From positions 1-22,116 of the forward strand of contig JAEDGQ010000025.1 of assembly GCA_016297415.1 (NCBI GenBank): 22,116 bases of DNA. The letters are read 5' to 3'. The notes beneath the pieces are model-generated. The model saw nothing but the letters and a program-made list of their open reading frames with translations. It searched no databases and was not told the DNA's origin. The position numbers were made by a program, and so were the translations under genes. Source of the stretch: Treponema sp. (GTDB taxonomy: Bacteria; Spirochaetota; Spirochaetia; Treponematales; Treponemataceae). Positions within the stretch are counted from its first letter, which is position 1; every line of letters begins with the position of its first letter. Shown one piece after another: positions 14,056 through 21,648 of this stretch.

Positions 14056-14832
14056 ATGAAAAAATTATTTGGATTACTTTCTGCCTGCTTTATATTGCTT
14101 GCAATAATTTCATGCTCAAATTTAAATGAAAGTTCGTCGCTTTTGCTTACATTCAAGGGCTCGGATTTTGCAAGGAATTCATCGGCAAGAAACATTTTAG
14201 TAAACCCAGATGATACTGGATATTATATTGTAGCATCTGTTTTGGGCGATTATGGGGAAACAAAAGGCCTTCAAATCACAGGCAATGGAACACACACCAT
14301 TGAATTTAATTCCATTCCTGCTGGTTCAAAAATTTATGTAGAAGCGAATGTATATAACCCGAACCCTGTAAAAGCCGAAGGAGAAAACAGTATTGAGCCA
14401 TTACATATTTTCACGGGAAATTCTGACAAACAGACTGTTTACGCAGGGAAAAACATCATAAACCTTTCGATGGAAAATTTACAGAACTCAGATATTTGTG
14501 TAAGATTGACTGGAAATCTCGGCGAAAATATGGAATCATTCATCTTTAATGGTTATTCAAATGGAAAGTATCAAGTAACATATAATGGGAATACAATTCT
14601 TTCCGAAGGTTTGTGGAGCGCAAATTATACACAAGAATCCGGATTAACAGCAGGTACGGTTGTAAGAATAAAGGAATGTGCCTACAGAACTTATGCAAGT
14701 GCAGACTATAATGGAGTGCAAGATCCCTCAAATTTGATAATTGCCGAAAGACCTGTATGGAGTTCATTTACAGTGGAAACTTCAGTTAATAGTGGTTCCT
14801 ATTTACCGATTGGAGCTACAAAAGTATTTTAG
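14056..14832 (+). CDS. Predicted outer-surface or periplasmic lipoprotein
   Basis: This is a 258-residue protein with a clear lipoprotein signal: MKK, a hydrophobic core (LFGLLSACFILLA), and lipobox IISC with C20 as the lipidated residue. The mature part is Asn/Ser/Gly-rich and beta-rich. It includes a GTHTIEFNSIPAGSKIYVEA segment typical of Ig-like or carboxypeptidase-regulatory-like sandwiches, and NIINLSMENL. No enzyme motif is seen. GGTGGAG precedes the ATG. Downstream is a strong 14-bp hairpin and then a MITE. Similar Treponema lipoproteins often come in paralogous families, but that could not be checked here. Confidence 0.75.
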   Translation: MKKLFGLLSACFILLAIISCSNLNESSSLLLTFKGSDFARNSSARNILVNPDDTGYYIVASVLGDYGETKGLQITGNGTHTIEFNSIPAGSKIYVEANVYNPNPVKAEGENSIEPLHIFTGNSDKQTVYAGKNIINLSMENLQNSDICVRLTGNLGENMESFIFNGYSNGKYQVTYNGNTILSEGLWSANYTQESGLTAGTVVRIKECAYRTYASADYNGVQDPSNLIIAERPVWSSFTVETSVNSGSYLPIGATKVF

Positions 14833-14849
14833 AAACATGGGAAAGGGAT

Positions 14850-14883
14850 ATATTTTCATCGAGTCGGTGCTCGATGAAAATAT
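14850..14883. terminator. 14-bp perfect hairpin after the lipoprotein gene
   Basis: ATATTTTCATCGAG (14850-14863) pairs perfectly with CTCGATGAAAATAT (14870-14883) across a 6-nt loop. It starts 17 nt after the stop codon. The T-run expected after a terminator is absent because the MITE begins at 14885, at the foot of the stem. Confidence 0.5.
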
Positions 14884-14884
14884 T

Positions 14885-15132
14885 AGGTTCAATTTCGAGT
14901 ATTTGATTTACAAACCGTGGCAAGGATTGTAAGGGCTGGCGAAGCCAGTTCCGAAGCGTAGCGAAGGAATGAAGCGATAGCGCAACCCTGAAAAGCCTGA
15001 TTTTTGCGAAGCAAAAAGCCACCCTAAAAATACGTCGAGTCAAGGCACGCTAACGCTTAAAGCCTTGACTTCGCCGTTTTGAGGGGGTTGTACTACCCCC
15101 TCAATAAAAATTCAAAACTCGACATTTGTCCT
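14885..15132 (+). mobile_element. MITE-like element, copy 2 (248 bp) with nested insertion
   Basis: Aside from a 74-bp insertion, this copy is nearly identical to 8257-8430 (a few substitutions, such as CAAGG for CAGGG and GTAGCG for GGAGCG). It is flanked by ATT on both sides (14882-14884, 15133-15135), different from the CTT of copy 1, so the element inserted independently at two sites. The same two GAA-loop hairpins occur at 14936-14948 and 15001-15017. It ends 56 nt before the Rel start codon and may carry promoter or terminator signals for it. Confidence 0.7.
15033..15106. repeat. 74-bp palindromic insertion inside MITE copy 2
   Basis: This segment is absent from copy 1. AATA occurs at both junctions (15029-15032, 15103-15106), consistent with a 4-bp duplication around a 70-bp insert. 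It holds two hairpins: AGTCAAGGC/GCCTTGACT (15038-15046, 15062-15070) and GAGGGGGT-TGTACT-ACCCCCTC (15081-15102). It also has a CGCTAACGC phrase like that in the other GC-rich blocks. Confidence 0.6.
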
Positions 15133-15188
15133 ATTATTCAAAAATCTTCTTCTAAAAAACTTCTGTCTGTGTTAAATTATTTTCAGCT

Positions 15189-17024
15189 ATGAGTTTTGAT
15201 ATTATTACTAATACTGAAGAATATGATAAAGAAATACTCTTAAAACAGTTTGAACTTACATTCGGAGAAGCATATACTCCGGAAGAAATGGCTCTTTTTA
15301 AAGAAGCCTGGGAATATCTATGCTCTAAGACAGCTGAAATTACCCGTTCCTGCGGCAAACCATACCATCTTCATCCTATGAGAGTGGCTTCTCTTCTGGC
15401 TCAGGCAAAAATGGACGGAGAATGCATTGTATGCGGACTTTTACACAGCATTTTTGAAATTGAAGGTACAAGTCAGGAAGAAGTTGAACAGAAATTTGGT
15501 TCCACAATCAGCAAGATTGTATACGACACTTCAAAAATCACCGGCATGAAAATCAATGCAACTTCAATTCAGCAGGCAGACAACATCAGAAAAATGCTTT
15601 TTGCCATGATTGATGATGTACGGGTTATTCTTGTAAAACTTGCAGACCGTCTTGACCGGATGAGAAACCTGAAGTCCATTGAAGAAAAAAAACAGCGGCT
15701 TGTAGCTTCAGAAGTTATTGATATATGGGCTCCTCTGGCTGACCGTCTTGGTATGCAGTCAATAAAAAATGAACTTGAAGATTTAAGCCTTAAATATTCA
15801 AACCCGGATGTTTTTGCACAGATTAAAGCAATCGTTAATCAGAAACAGGATGAACGCGCTTTATATCTGGAAAAAGCTGTAAGCGCAATCTATAAAGCAG
15901 CAGAAAAATCAGGAATCTCAGTTTCCGTTTCAAGCCGTGCAAAGCATTTCTATTCAATTTATAAAAAAATGCAGAAGAGAAATGTTCCTGCAGCACAGCT
16001 TTACGATCTTCTGGCTCTCCGTGTAATCTGCCATACAACTTCAGAATGCTACACTCTAATTGGTATTGTTCACGGATTATGGAAACCAATGGATGGAAGA
16101 TTCAAAGACTATATTACCATGCCAAAAGCGAATGGCTATCAGTCTCTTCATACAACAGTAGTGTGTGAAGGCCGGCCTCTTGAAATTCAGATTCGTACTG
16201 AAGAAATGCACAATCAGGCTGAACACGGTGTTGCTTCTCACTGGCTCTACAAAAAAGGAACTAATCACGACAAAGTTGATATAAGCAATCTGGGAATTTT
16301 CAACCAGCTGCAGACCTTAAAAGATCAGAAACTCAGTGATGAAAGCTTCTTCGCAGAACTTAAAGGCGAACTGCTTGGTGATGAAATTTTTGTATTCACT
16401 CCAAAAGGTGATGTAGTTCAGCTCCCTGCAGGTAGTAATGCAATTGATTTTGCCTACCATGTTCATTCAAAAATAGGAGAAAAAATTGTGGGTGCCAGGG
16501 CTGACGGAAAAATCATTCCTTTAACACAGGCCTTAAAAAATACACAAATTATCGAAATCATTACAAATCCTCAGGCACATCCAACAGAAAACCAGCTGAA
16601 GATTGTTCACACATCAAAAGCCCGACAGAGAATTCACAGCTGGCTTGTTGCCAATGATCCCACCTTTATTGATAAAGCAGCAGAAGCACAGAGAGCAGCT
16701 GATCTTGCATCTCAAAATGAACATTCCAGAGCTATTCAGGAAGAGAAAAAACGCCGTAAGAGAAGCAAAAACCCTGAAAAAGCCGAAGACAGAAAACTGG
16801 ATGAACTTTACACCGGAAAAATTGCAGTTGACGGCACAAGCAATGTTCTTTACAAGCTTGCCGGATGCTGTTGTCCAAAGCCAGGCGATTTGATTACAGG
16901 TTATGCCAGCACAAGAAATGGAATAATGATTCACAGGGCAGACTGTCTTACTTTCAATAGAATTGAAAACATCAGTCACCGCCTTGTAAATGTAGAATGG
17001 ATAAAACGAACAGCTGAAAATTAA
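15189..17024 (+). CDS. rel: RelA/SpoT-family (p)ppGpp synthetase, hydrolase site degenerate
   Basis: This 611-residue stringent-response enzyme has an HD-type domain (~40-200), a synthetase domain (~245-360), a TGS domain (~396-458, DEIFVFTPKGDVVQLPAG) and a short zinc-finger-like end with CCCPKPGD (560-567). It lacks the final ACT domain of full-length Rel (~700+ residues). Synthetase residues are present: RAKHFYSIYKKM, D273, RFKD (304-307), YQSLHTT and E332 in LEIQIRT. The hydrolase residues are not. The HD pair is H86-S87, the following ED is E90-I91, and the Asn of KLADRLHNMR is R157. It should make but not break (p)ppGpp. No ribosome site precedes the ATG. Confidence 0.88.
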   Translation: MSFDIITNTEEYDKEILLKQFELTFGEAYTPEEMALFKEAWEYLCSKTAEITRSCGKPYHLHPMRVASLLAQAKMDGECIVCGLLHSIFEIEGTSQEEVEQKFGSTISKIVYDTSKITGMKINATSIQQADNIRKMLFAMIDDVRVILVKLADRLDRMRNLKSIEEKKQRLVASEVIDIWAPLADRLGMQSIKNELEDLSLKYSNPDVFAQIKAIVNQKQDERALYLEKAVSAIYKAAEKSGISVSVSSRAKHFYSIYKKMQKRNVPAAQLYDLLALRVICHTTSECYTLIGIVHGLWKPMDGRFKDYITMPKANGYQSLHTTVVCEGRPLEIQIRTEEMHNQAEHGVASHWLYKKGTNHDKVDISNLGIFNQLQTLKDQKLSDESFFAELKGELLGDEIFVFTPKGDVVQLPAGSNAIDFAYHVHSKIGEKIVGARADGKIIPLTQALKNTQIIEIITNPQAHPTENQLKIVHTSKARQRIHSWLVANDPTFIDKAAEAQRAADLASQNEHSRAIQEEKKRRKRSKNPEKAEDRKLDELYTGKIAVDGTSNVLYKLAGCCCPKPGDLITGYASTRNGIMIHRADCLTFNRIENISHRLVNVEWIKRTAEN

Positions 17025-17050
17025 GCAGCTGTGTAGAAAGGGTTTTTAAG

Positions 17051-18604
17051 CTAACGGCCCGAAGTTCTGACCTGACCTTCAACAAAGCCTTCATCTTTTG
17101 TACGAACAAGTGTACCTTCTGAAATATCGGCATTTGTATAAATAGCACAGTCGTGATCAGGATTTACCCAGCTGAGAACTGTTCCGTTTTTAGAATTAAC
17201 AAAAATATAGTCTTTGCCCGAAAGATTTTTTGAAAGTACATCAGGACTTACCAGTTCAAGTTCAGTACCCTTTGTTGTTTTGTTAAGGGAATTGTATTGA
17301 TAAAGCTTGTATCCTGGAATCTTTTTGCAGCCCAGAACCTGTTTTTCCGGATTCTGTTCCAGATCCTTTTCAACTTCTGCACGCATGTTTGGATGCATTG
17401 CTTCAATTTCGTCTTTGCGGGCTTTTTCAAGGGCAGCACCATTTGCAAAAATTTTATCTTCTTCTTCCGAAGTGAATTTCTTTTCGATTGTTCCGGCAAG
17501 TTCATAAGGACTGTCGCTGGCACCAACTGTAGTTTCATCTGCACGGGCCCGGCCATAGTAGAAACCAGTTGTTGTTTCCCGATGTGGAACTTCCTGCAAT
17601 GAGGCAATAAAAGGAGCAGCTTCTTCTTCAGAAATCTTTCCTTCCAGCATATCAATTGCATGACGATAAGCACGAGTTACCATGGCAACATAATAAATAG
17701 ACTTCATGCGGCCTTCGATTTTGCAGGCATCAACACCGGCTTCTTTCATATCACGAAGATGATCAATCATGCAAAGATCTTTTGAAGAAAGAATTGCTGT
17801 AAAATTGTCCCCTTCAAAAACAGGGAAATATTCTCCCGGACGCTTGTGTTCCTGAAGAATAAGGAAACCAGACTGTGCCAGAGCTTTTGCATCTGCAGGT
17901 GACAGTTTTTTTCCTTCTGCCAGTGCTTTTTCTGCAGCGGCCAGCATTTGAGCATCTGACGCAAGTTCAATTTTTTTTGCCCCTGATTCTGTCTTTAAGC
18001 CCAGATCGTAATCCCAGCGGCATGTATGACTGCAGAAGCCTGACTGTGCAGAACGGCCTGTAAGATATGCAGACATAAGACAACGGCCTGAGTATGCAAT
18101 ACACATAGCACCATGGGCAAAACATTCAAGTTCAATATCAGGATTTGCGTCTTTAATTTCGCGGATTTCATTAAGGCTTACTTCACGTCCAAGAACTACA
18201 CGCTTAAAACCAAGCTTACCATACATCTTTACTGCATTTTTATTCATACAGCTGGCCTGTGTTGAAAGATGAAGGTGTGCATCAGGGAAGTTTTTCTGAA
18301 GAATATCTACCATTCCCAGATCCTGAACAATAAAAGCATCAATGGGATACTGCCTGAAATAATCCAGATTGTCCATAAATGCTTTTACATCCTGATTGTG
18401 GAAAGCAATGTTAAGAGCACAGAAAAGTCTTTTTCCTGGAAAACGTTTTTTTAGGTCGATTACACGATTAAATTCATCTTCATAAAAGTTATCTGCTTTT
18501 ACACGGAGGGAGAATTTTTTAAGACCAATGTATGCTGTATCAGCACCATAATTGTATGCGTATTCGAGTTTTTCAATATTTCCTGCAGGACAAACTAATT
18601 CCAT
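17051..18604 (-). CDS. trhP: U32-family protein, TrhP-like tRNA hydroxylation factor
   Basis: This 517-residue protein belongs to the former peptidase U32 family, whose members bind an iron-sulfur cluster and hydroxylate RNA or ubiquinone precursors. It starts MELVCPAGNIEKLEYAYNYG. The signature region is CFAHGAMCIAYSGRCLMSAY followed by GFCSHTCRWDY, with C168, C175 and C191 as likely cluster ligands. QEHKRPGEYFPVFE, SKDLCMIDHL and KIEGRMKS are as in TrhP (YegQ), which makes 5-hydroxyuridine at tRNA position 34. A ~45-residue Lys/Ala-rich insert (~203-248) makes it longer than E. coli TrhP. AAGGGGA precedes the ATG. It lies 20 nt downstream of the hydrolase gene. RlhA-type members are the alternative. 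Confidence 0.82.
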   Translation of the reverse strand: MELVCPAGNIEKLEYAYNYGADTAYIGLKKFSLRVKADNFYEDEFNRVIDLKKRFPGKRLFCALNIAFHNQDVKAFMDNLDYFRQYPIDAFIVQDLGMVDILQKNFPDAHLHLSTQASCMNKNAVKMYGKLGFKRVVLGREVSLNEIREIKDANPDIELECFAHGAMCIAYSGRCLMSAYLTGRSAQSGFCSHTCRWDYDLGLKTESGAKKIELASDAQMLAAAEKALAEGKKLSPADAKALAQSGFLILQEHKRPGEYFPVFEGDNFTAILSSKDLCMIDHLRDMKEAGVDACKIEGRMKSIYYVAMVTRAYRHAIDMLEGKISEEEAAPFIASLQEVPHRETTTGFYYGRARADETTVGASDSPYELAGTIEKKFTSEEEDKIFANGAALEKARKDEIEAMHPNMRAEVEKDLEQNPEKQVLGCKKIPGYKLYQYNSLNKTTKGTELELVSPDVLSKNLSGKDYIFVNSKNGTVLSWVNPDHDCAIYTNADISEGTLVRTKDEGFVEGQVRTSGR

Positions 18605-18624
18605 TTTAATTCCCCTTTTTGTTT

Positions 18625-19563
18625 TTATACTTCTGCATAAAAGCTTTTAGCGATTTTTTCAACAGCCTGATAAGACTCTTCCAGACAGTCATCTGCCATT
18701 TGAAACAGATGCACCATTTCCGGCCATATATCAAGTTCTGCCTTATTTCCGGCTTCCTTTAATTTTCCGTAGAATTCAACAGCATCTTCTGCCATAAGTT
18801 CATTTTCACCACATTGAATATAAACAGGAGGAAGATCTTTTAGCTGAGTTATTTCAGCTTTTAATGGTGAAACTCCCTTTAAATTTCTGTTGTCCAGATA
18901 TGTGTAAAGCTCGCTGGCACGGCGAACGGCTTCCCCTGTAATCAAAGGGTCATTGCTTTTTTTTGCAGCAAAGACTCTGGCATCTTTGCTTACATCAAGC
19001 CACGGACTGAAAAGATAAACATTTCTGATACTTGACTTATATCTGTCTGCCAGATCCATTAAAAGTGCCATTGCTATGGAAGCACCTGAACCGTCAGCCA
19101 TAATAATAAATTCCGGTTTTGTATTTATTGAATCAGGAGTGCCATCCAGAGATCTTGCTGCAATTTCTTCTGCATAAACTGTTTTAAAAACATTCTGAAC
19201 ATCTTCGATTGAAGCCGGATAGGGATGTGTCGGAGCAAGACGGAACTCAGGAACAATGGCCCTGCAGCTGAATGCATTTGCAAGACTGGCTGCAAATGAT
19301 CTGTAAGCTTTTCTTGAACCGCCTACAAAACATCCGCCGTGAACATAAATCATAATTCTTCTTGAATTATAGATTTCGGGACTAAGTACATCACACAAAA
19401 CACCTGAAATACTTCTTTCAGAAACTTCAACTCTGTTTGGGAGAAATACAGCTCCAAAGGTTTCATCCATTTTCTGACGGTATTCCTTAACCTCAGACTT
19501 TGGAGTAAAAACAAGATTTCTTAATTTTTTTACTGCAGCTTTACATTCACCGGATGTGCTCAT
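18625..19563 (-). CDS. Alpha/beta hydrolase, HSL (esterase/lipase) type
   Basis: This 312-residue cytoplasmic protein has the oxyanion motif YVHGGCFVGGS (HGG at 75-77) and PEFRLAPTHPYPASIEDV, both typical of hormone-sensitive-lipase-like esterases. The nucleophile is probably S159, in ADGSGAS where the family normally has GDSAGG, so the elbow is unusual. The catalytic acid region is CGENELMAEDA (D260 likely) and the histidine H285 in EMVHLF. It probably hydrolyses short acyl esters; the substrate is unknown. No clear ribosome site precedes the ATG. It is divergent from metA with only 47 nt between start codons and probably co-transcribed with the U32 gene downstream. Confidence 0.8.
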   Translation of the reverse strand: MSTSGECKAAVKKLRNLVFTPKSEVKEYRQKMDETFGAVFLPNRVEVSERSISGVLCDVLSPEIYNSRRIMIYVHGGCFVGGSRKAYRSFAASLANAFSCRAIVPEFRLAPTHPYPASIEDVQNVFKTVYAEEIAARSLDGTPDSINTKPEFIIMADGSGASIAMALLMDLADRYKSSIRNVYLFSPWLDVSKDARVFAAKKSNDPLITGEAVRRASELYTYLDNRNLKGVSPLKAEITQLKDLPPVYIQCGENELMAEDAVEFYGKLKEAGNKAELDIWPEMVHLFQMADDCLEESYQAVEKIAKSFYAEV

Positions 19564-19610
19564 ATTGCCATATGATAGTAAAATTTTTGAAAATTTGCTA
19601 CAGTATAGTT

Positions 19611-20522
19611 ATGCCTATTAAGATTCAAAGTGATTTACCAGCCCGTTCAATACTGGAACAGGAAAACATTTTCGTAATGACTGAAAATCGTGCAGCACAG
19701 CAGGATATTCGTCCCCTTAAAATTGCCATTGTTAACCTTATGCCTACAAAGGAAACTACAGAAACCCAGCTTCTCAGACTTTTAGGAAATACTCCTCTTC
19801 AGATTGATATTTCTCTTGTTCGTCTGGAAACCCATGAATCAAGCCATGTAAGCGAAGAACACCTTGAAAAATTCTACATTCCTTCAAGTGAACTTTTTAA
19901 GAATAAATACGATGGAATGATTATTACAGGTGCTCCTGTTGAACAGATGCCTTTTGAAGATGTTGATTACTGGAACGAACTCTGCGATATTATGGATTTT
20001 GCAAAAGAGAATGTTTTCAGTACACTTTTTATCTGCTGGGGAGCCCAGGCCGGTCTTTATCACAACTATGGAATTAAAAAGCTTTCTCTTGAAAAAAAGG
20101 CTTTTGGTATTTTCAAAAACCACAAAACTATAAAAGCAGATCCTCTTCTCAGAGGTTTTGATGATATTTTCCCTGTGCCTACAAGCCGTCATACAACTAC
20201 GGGAAAAACATCAATTCAGAAAGTTAAAGACCTGATTATTCTTGCTGAAAACCAGGAAAATGAGGTTACCTTATGCAAAAGTTCAGATAACAGAATGATT
20301 TTTATGACAGGTCATCTGGAATACGATACAGAAACCCTTGCAAAAGAATACTGGCGTGACAAAGAAAAAGGTCTTCCAATTGAAGTTCCTTTAAACTATT
20401 ACCCTGACAATGATCCTGAAAAAACTCCTGTAAATACATGGCGCAGTACAGCCCATCTTTTTTACAGTAACTGGCTTAACTATTATGTTTACCAGGAGAC
20501 ACCATACGACTTTAACGTATAG
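19611..20522 (+). CDS. metA: Homoserine O-acyltransferase MetA, predicted acetyl-CoA user
   Basis: The enzyme activates homoserine for methionine synthesis in the cytoplasm. The start at 19611 gives the family N-terminus MPIKIQSDLPARSILEQENI and 303 residues, a normal length; an in-frame ATG at 19554 would overlap the divergent hydrolase gene and is rejected. Catalytic C142 (FICWGAQAG), H235 and E237 (TGHLEYD) fall at the standard numbers. Position 111 is Glu (TGAPVEQMPFE), the residue associated with acetyl-CoA rather than succinyl-CoA specificity, so homoserine O-acetyltransferase is predicted. No SAM riboswitch fits in the 47-nt upstream gap. A strong terminator follows. Confidence 0.93.
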   Translation: MPIKIQSDLPARSILEQENIFVMTENRAAQQDIRPLKIAIVNLMPTKETTETQLLRLLGNTPLQIDISLVRLETHESSHVSEEHLEKFYIPSSELFKNKYDGMIITGAPVEQMPFEDVDYWNELCDIMDFAKENVFSTLFICWGAQAGLYHNYGIKKLSLEKKAFGIFKNHKTIKADPLLRGFDDIFPVPTSRHTTTGKTSIQKVKDLIILAENQENEVTLCKSSDNRMIFMTGHLEYDTETLAKEYWRDKEKGLPIEVPLNYYPDNDPEKTPVNTWRSTAHLFYSNWLNYYVYQETPYDFNV

Positions 20523-20571
20523 AAAAAACACCGTCTGAATCTGACTTTCAGTTCAAGACGGTGTTTTTTTT
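20523..20571 (+). terminator. Rho-independent terminator after metA, bidirectional
   Basis: AAAAAACACCGTCT (20523-20536) pairs with AGACGGTGTTTTTT (20556-20569), and the T-run continues to 20571. The A-run on the left arm lets it also stop the converging minus-strand PilZ-rlmM transcript. Confidence 0.88.
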
Positions 20572-20580
20572 AAGGAAAAC

Positions 20581-21648
20581 TTATTCTGAAATATTAATCC
20601 AGGTAAGTTCGTGCTTGTTGTAATTTAAGTGAAGTACACGGCTTCCGGGAATATCTGCAAACTGCTGGACTAAAGGCCAGTTGATTGCTCCCTGCATTTT
20701 TATTGTGCAGATCATATTTTTTGTCCGTCCGCTTTTGAGCCACATATTTACCCATTCAAAAAGCCTTTCCGGATAACAGATTACATCACTAAAGACCCAG
20801 TCCAGTTTTTCAGTATTCATTGCCTGACAGATTTCTTCAGGTTTAAGGGTAAAGGCATCGTGTGCCTGAAAAATTACATGAGGATCCTCCATCAGGGAAG
20901 GAACAAGTTCTGCCCTGTCTACTGCGTATACATCAGCACCAAGTTCCCTTAAAACCCAGGTCCATCCGCCGGGACATGCACCTGCTTCAAAACATCTGGA
21001 ACCGGCAGCAGGAAGATCCGCCTTGAAAAAATGACGGGCCATTGTAAGGCTTTCCTGAAGTTTTAAATAAGCGCGGCTTGGAGGATTTTCGTGATCTTCC
21101 ACAAAGTTGCAGGCTCCTCCAGGAAGTGAGCTTGATGTGGAAGCCGAAGCAATAAGAGTTTTATCATCAATAAGTGTATAAAGTCCCATGGGACTGTCTG
21201 GTATTTCAAGAGCAAACTTTTTTTCACCCGTTACAGCATCTTCTTTTATGAACTGACGGTCTTTTAAATTGATGTAAGGCAGTTTTTCCTGAATAAGTGT
21301 GCCTCTTCTAAAAAGCTGATACTGATAAGGGGCCCAGTTTCTCTGAATTTCTTTTAAGGCACGAACAGCTTCTCCAATTGATTCAAAATTCAGAATAAAA
21401 GGTTCTGTCATGGCTGTACGAGCCCAGTAAGGAACGTGCTTAATGTCAGAAACTGTGTAGTCAGGACAATAAAGCAGATCTCCATACCACCGGCAGTTTT
21501 CACTTGAAAAAACTGAGCCTGAAATTGTGGCTGCATCTTTTATTTTTCCATAACCAAAACGTTCCGTAAGTTCTGCTGTTAAAAGATTTTTCATTTCTGG
21601 AAAAGCAAGAAAAGCCGTTCCAGGTAATTTTGTTATACGAACTGACAT
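20581..21648 (-). CDS. rlmM: RlmM-like 23S rRNA 2'-O-methyltransferase
   Basis: This 355-residue SAM-dependent methyltransferase is FtsJ/RrmJ-like. The N-terminal ~190 residues include a THUMP-like substrate-binding part. The Rossmann core has the SAM loop FEAGACPGGWTWVLRELGAD (220-239). The K-D-K-E catalytic set is visible: K196 (RAYLKLQE), D288 (FSDVICYP), K317 (CTIKMQG) and E347 (NKHELTW). RlmM methylates C2498 of 23S rRNA in E. coli. The rRNA target here is inferred from the layout. GAGGAC precedes the ATG, and the gene overlaps the upstream PilZ gene by 16 nt, so translation is likely coupled. Confidence 0.82.
   Translation of the reverse strand: MSVRITKLPGTAFLAFPEMKNLLTAELTERFGYGKIKDAATISGSVFSSENCRWYGDLLYCPDYTVSDIKHVPYWARTAMTEPFILNFESIGEAVRALKEIQRNWAPYQYQLFRRGTLIQEKLPYINLKDRQFIKEDAVTGEKKFALEIPDSPMGLYTLIDDKTLIASASTSSSLPGGACNFVEDHENPPSRAYLKLQESLTMARHFFKADLPAAGSRCFEAGACPGGWTWVLRELGADVYAVDRAELVPSLMEDPHVIFQAHDAFTLKPEEICQAMNTEKLDWVFSDVICYPERLFEWVNMWLKSGRTKNMICTIKMQGAINWPLVQQFADIPGSRVLHLNYNKHELTWINISE

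Noticed and set aside
14881..14900. tRNA T-arm-like GGTTCAATTTC at the MITE start
   Set aside because: No acceptor stem, anticodon arm or second half of a tRNA can be formed around it.
19554..19610. Longer N-terminus for MetA from the ATG at 19554
   Set aside because: It overlaps the start of the divergent hydrolase gene and adds residues not found in the family; MPIKI at 19611 is the standard start.
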